7,837 nucleotides of DNA, taken from Pseudomonadota bacterium (lineage in GTDB: Bacteria > Pseudomonadota > Alphaproteobacteria > Rhizobiales > Devosiaceae). Below are positions 4,844 to 7,837 of the stretch, piece by piece; within the stretch, counting starts at the first letter, position 1, and each line of letters begins with the position of its first letter. Both the position numbers and the translations under genes were made by a program. The DNA lies in the NCBI GenBank assembly GCA_023431205.1, contig JAEYXQ010000113.1:1-7837 (forward strand), in the 5' to 3' direction. The notes under the pieces were generated by a model. The model ran no database searches and was not told the DNA's origin. It worked only from the letters and a program-made list of their open reading frames with translations.

Positions 4844-4851
4844 TACGTAGC

Positions 4852-7837
<2,986 letters not shown>

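Larger units (their letters stand above)
4444..4851. other. 408-bp non-coding region between the methyltransferase gene and gltB
   Basis: No convincing gene. It is less GC-rich near 4465-4560 than the flanking coding DNA, as expected for a regulatory region. It holds an inverted repeat at the methyltransferase stop (TGACG 4441-4445 / CGTCA 4461-4465), two weak promoter candidates (near 4524-4552 and 4700-4729), a small stem GGGCT/AGCCC (4669-4683) without a T-run, and a CGTAC-CCC-GTACG inverted repeat (4751-4763). It also holds a CCCC-GCT-GGGG hairpin (4818-4828) shortly before the gltB ribosome binding site. Short open frames across it show no domain. Confidence 0.55.

Overview
The window is GC-rich (strong G/C bias at third codon positions) and looks like a chromosomal segment of an alphaproteobacterium. 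I would guess Hyphomicrobiales, perhaps Devosia-like, from protein style, a sigma-32 promoter plus ROSE thermometer in front of a small heat-shock gene, and a full-length-type bacterial glutamate synthase. The genus is inference only. I see no insertion sequence, tRNA, rRNA, CRISPR array or phage gene.

Layout: (1) 1-863 (+) is the 3' part of an N-formylglutamate amidohydrolase gene cut by the window edge. (2) 954-1142 (+) is a 62-residue two-helix membrane protein. (3) 1201-1989 (+) is an inositol-monophosphatase-fold enzyme of the histidinol-phosphatase (HisN) type. (4) 1993-2970 (-) is an alpha/beta hydrolase of the lysophospholipase/monoacylglycerol-lipase type, convergent with hisN; a perfect 19-bp palindrome covers both stop codons. 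(5) 2971-3351 is a dense regulatory region. On the minus strand it holds a probable small RNA or attenuator leader with a strong intrinsic terminator and a hairpin loop that carries an anti-Shine-Dalgarno-like sequence. On the plus strand it holds a heat-shock promoter and a ROSE-type RNA thermometer. Three phased GTTCAT repeats lie between the two divergent promoters. (6) 3352-3813 (+) is an IbpA-like Hsp20 chaperone followed by an intrinsic terminator. (7) 3937-4443 (+) is a class I SAM-dependent methyltransferase whose true start is unclear. (8) 4444-4851 is a 408-bp non-coding region with weak promoter candidates. (9) 4852 to the right edge (+) is gltB, the glutamate synthase large subunit, open to the edge (995 complete codons seen).

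Functionally, the amidohydrolase (release of glutamate from formylglutamate), HisN (histidine synthesis) and GltB (glutamate synthesis) all belong to glutamate/histidine nitrogen metabolism, but only the first three genes are close enough to be one transcription unit. The most interesting part is the 2971-3351 region. There a stress-regulated chaperone gene with two layers of heat control stands back-to-back with a putative minus-strand small RNA, whose terminator lies only about 40 bases before the hydrolase start codon.
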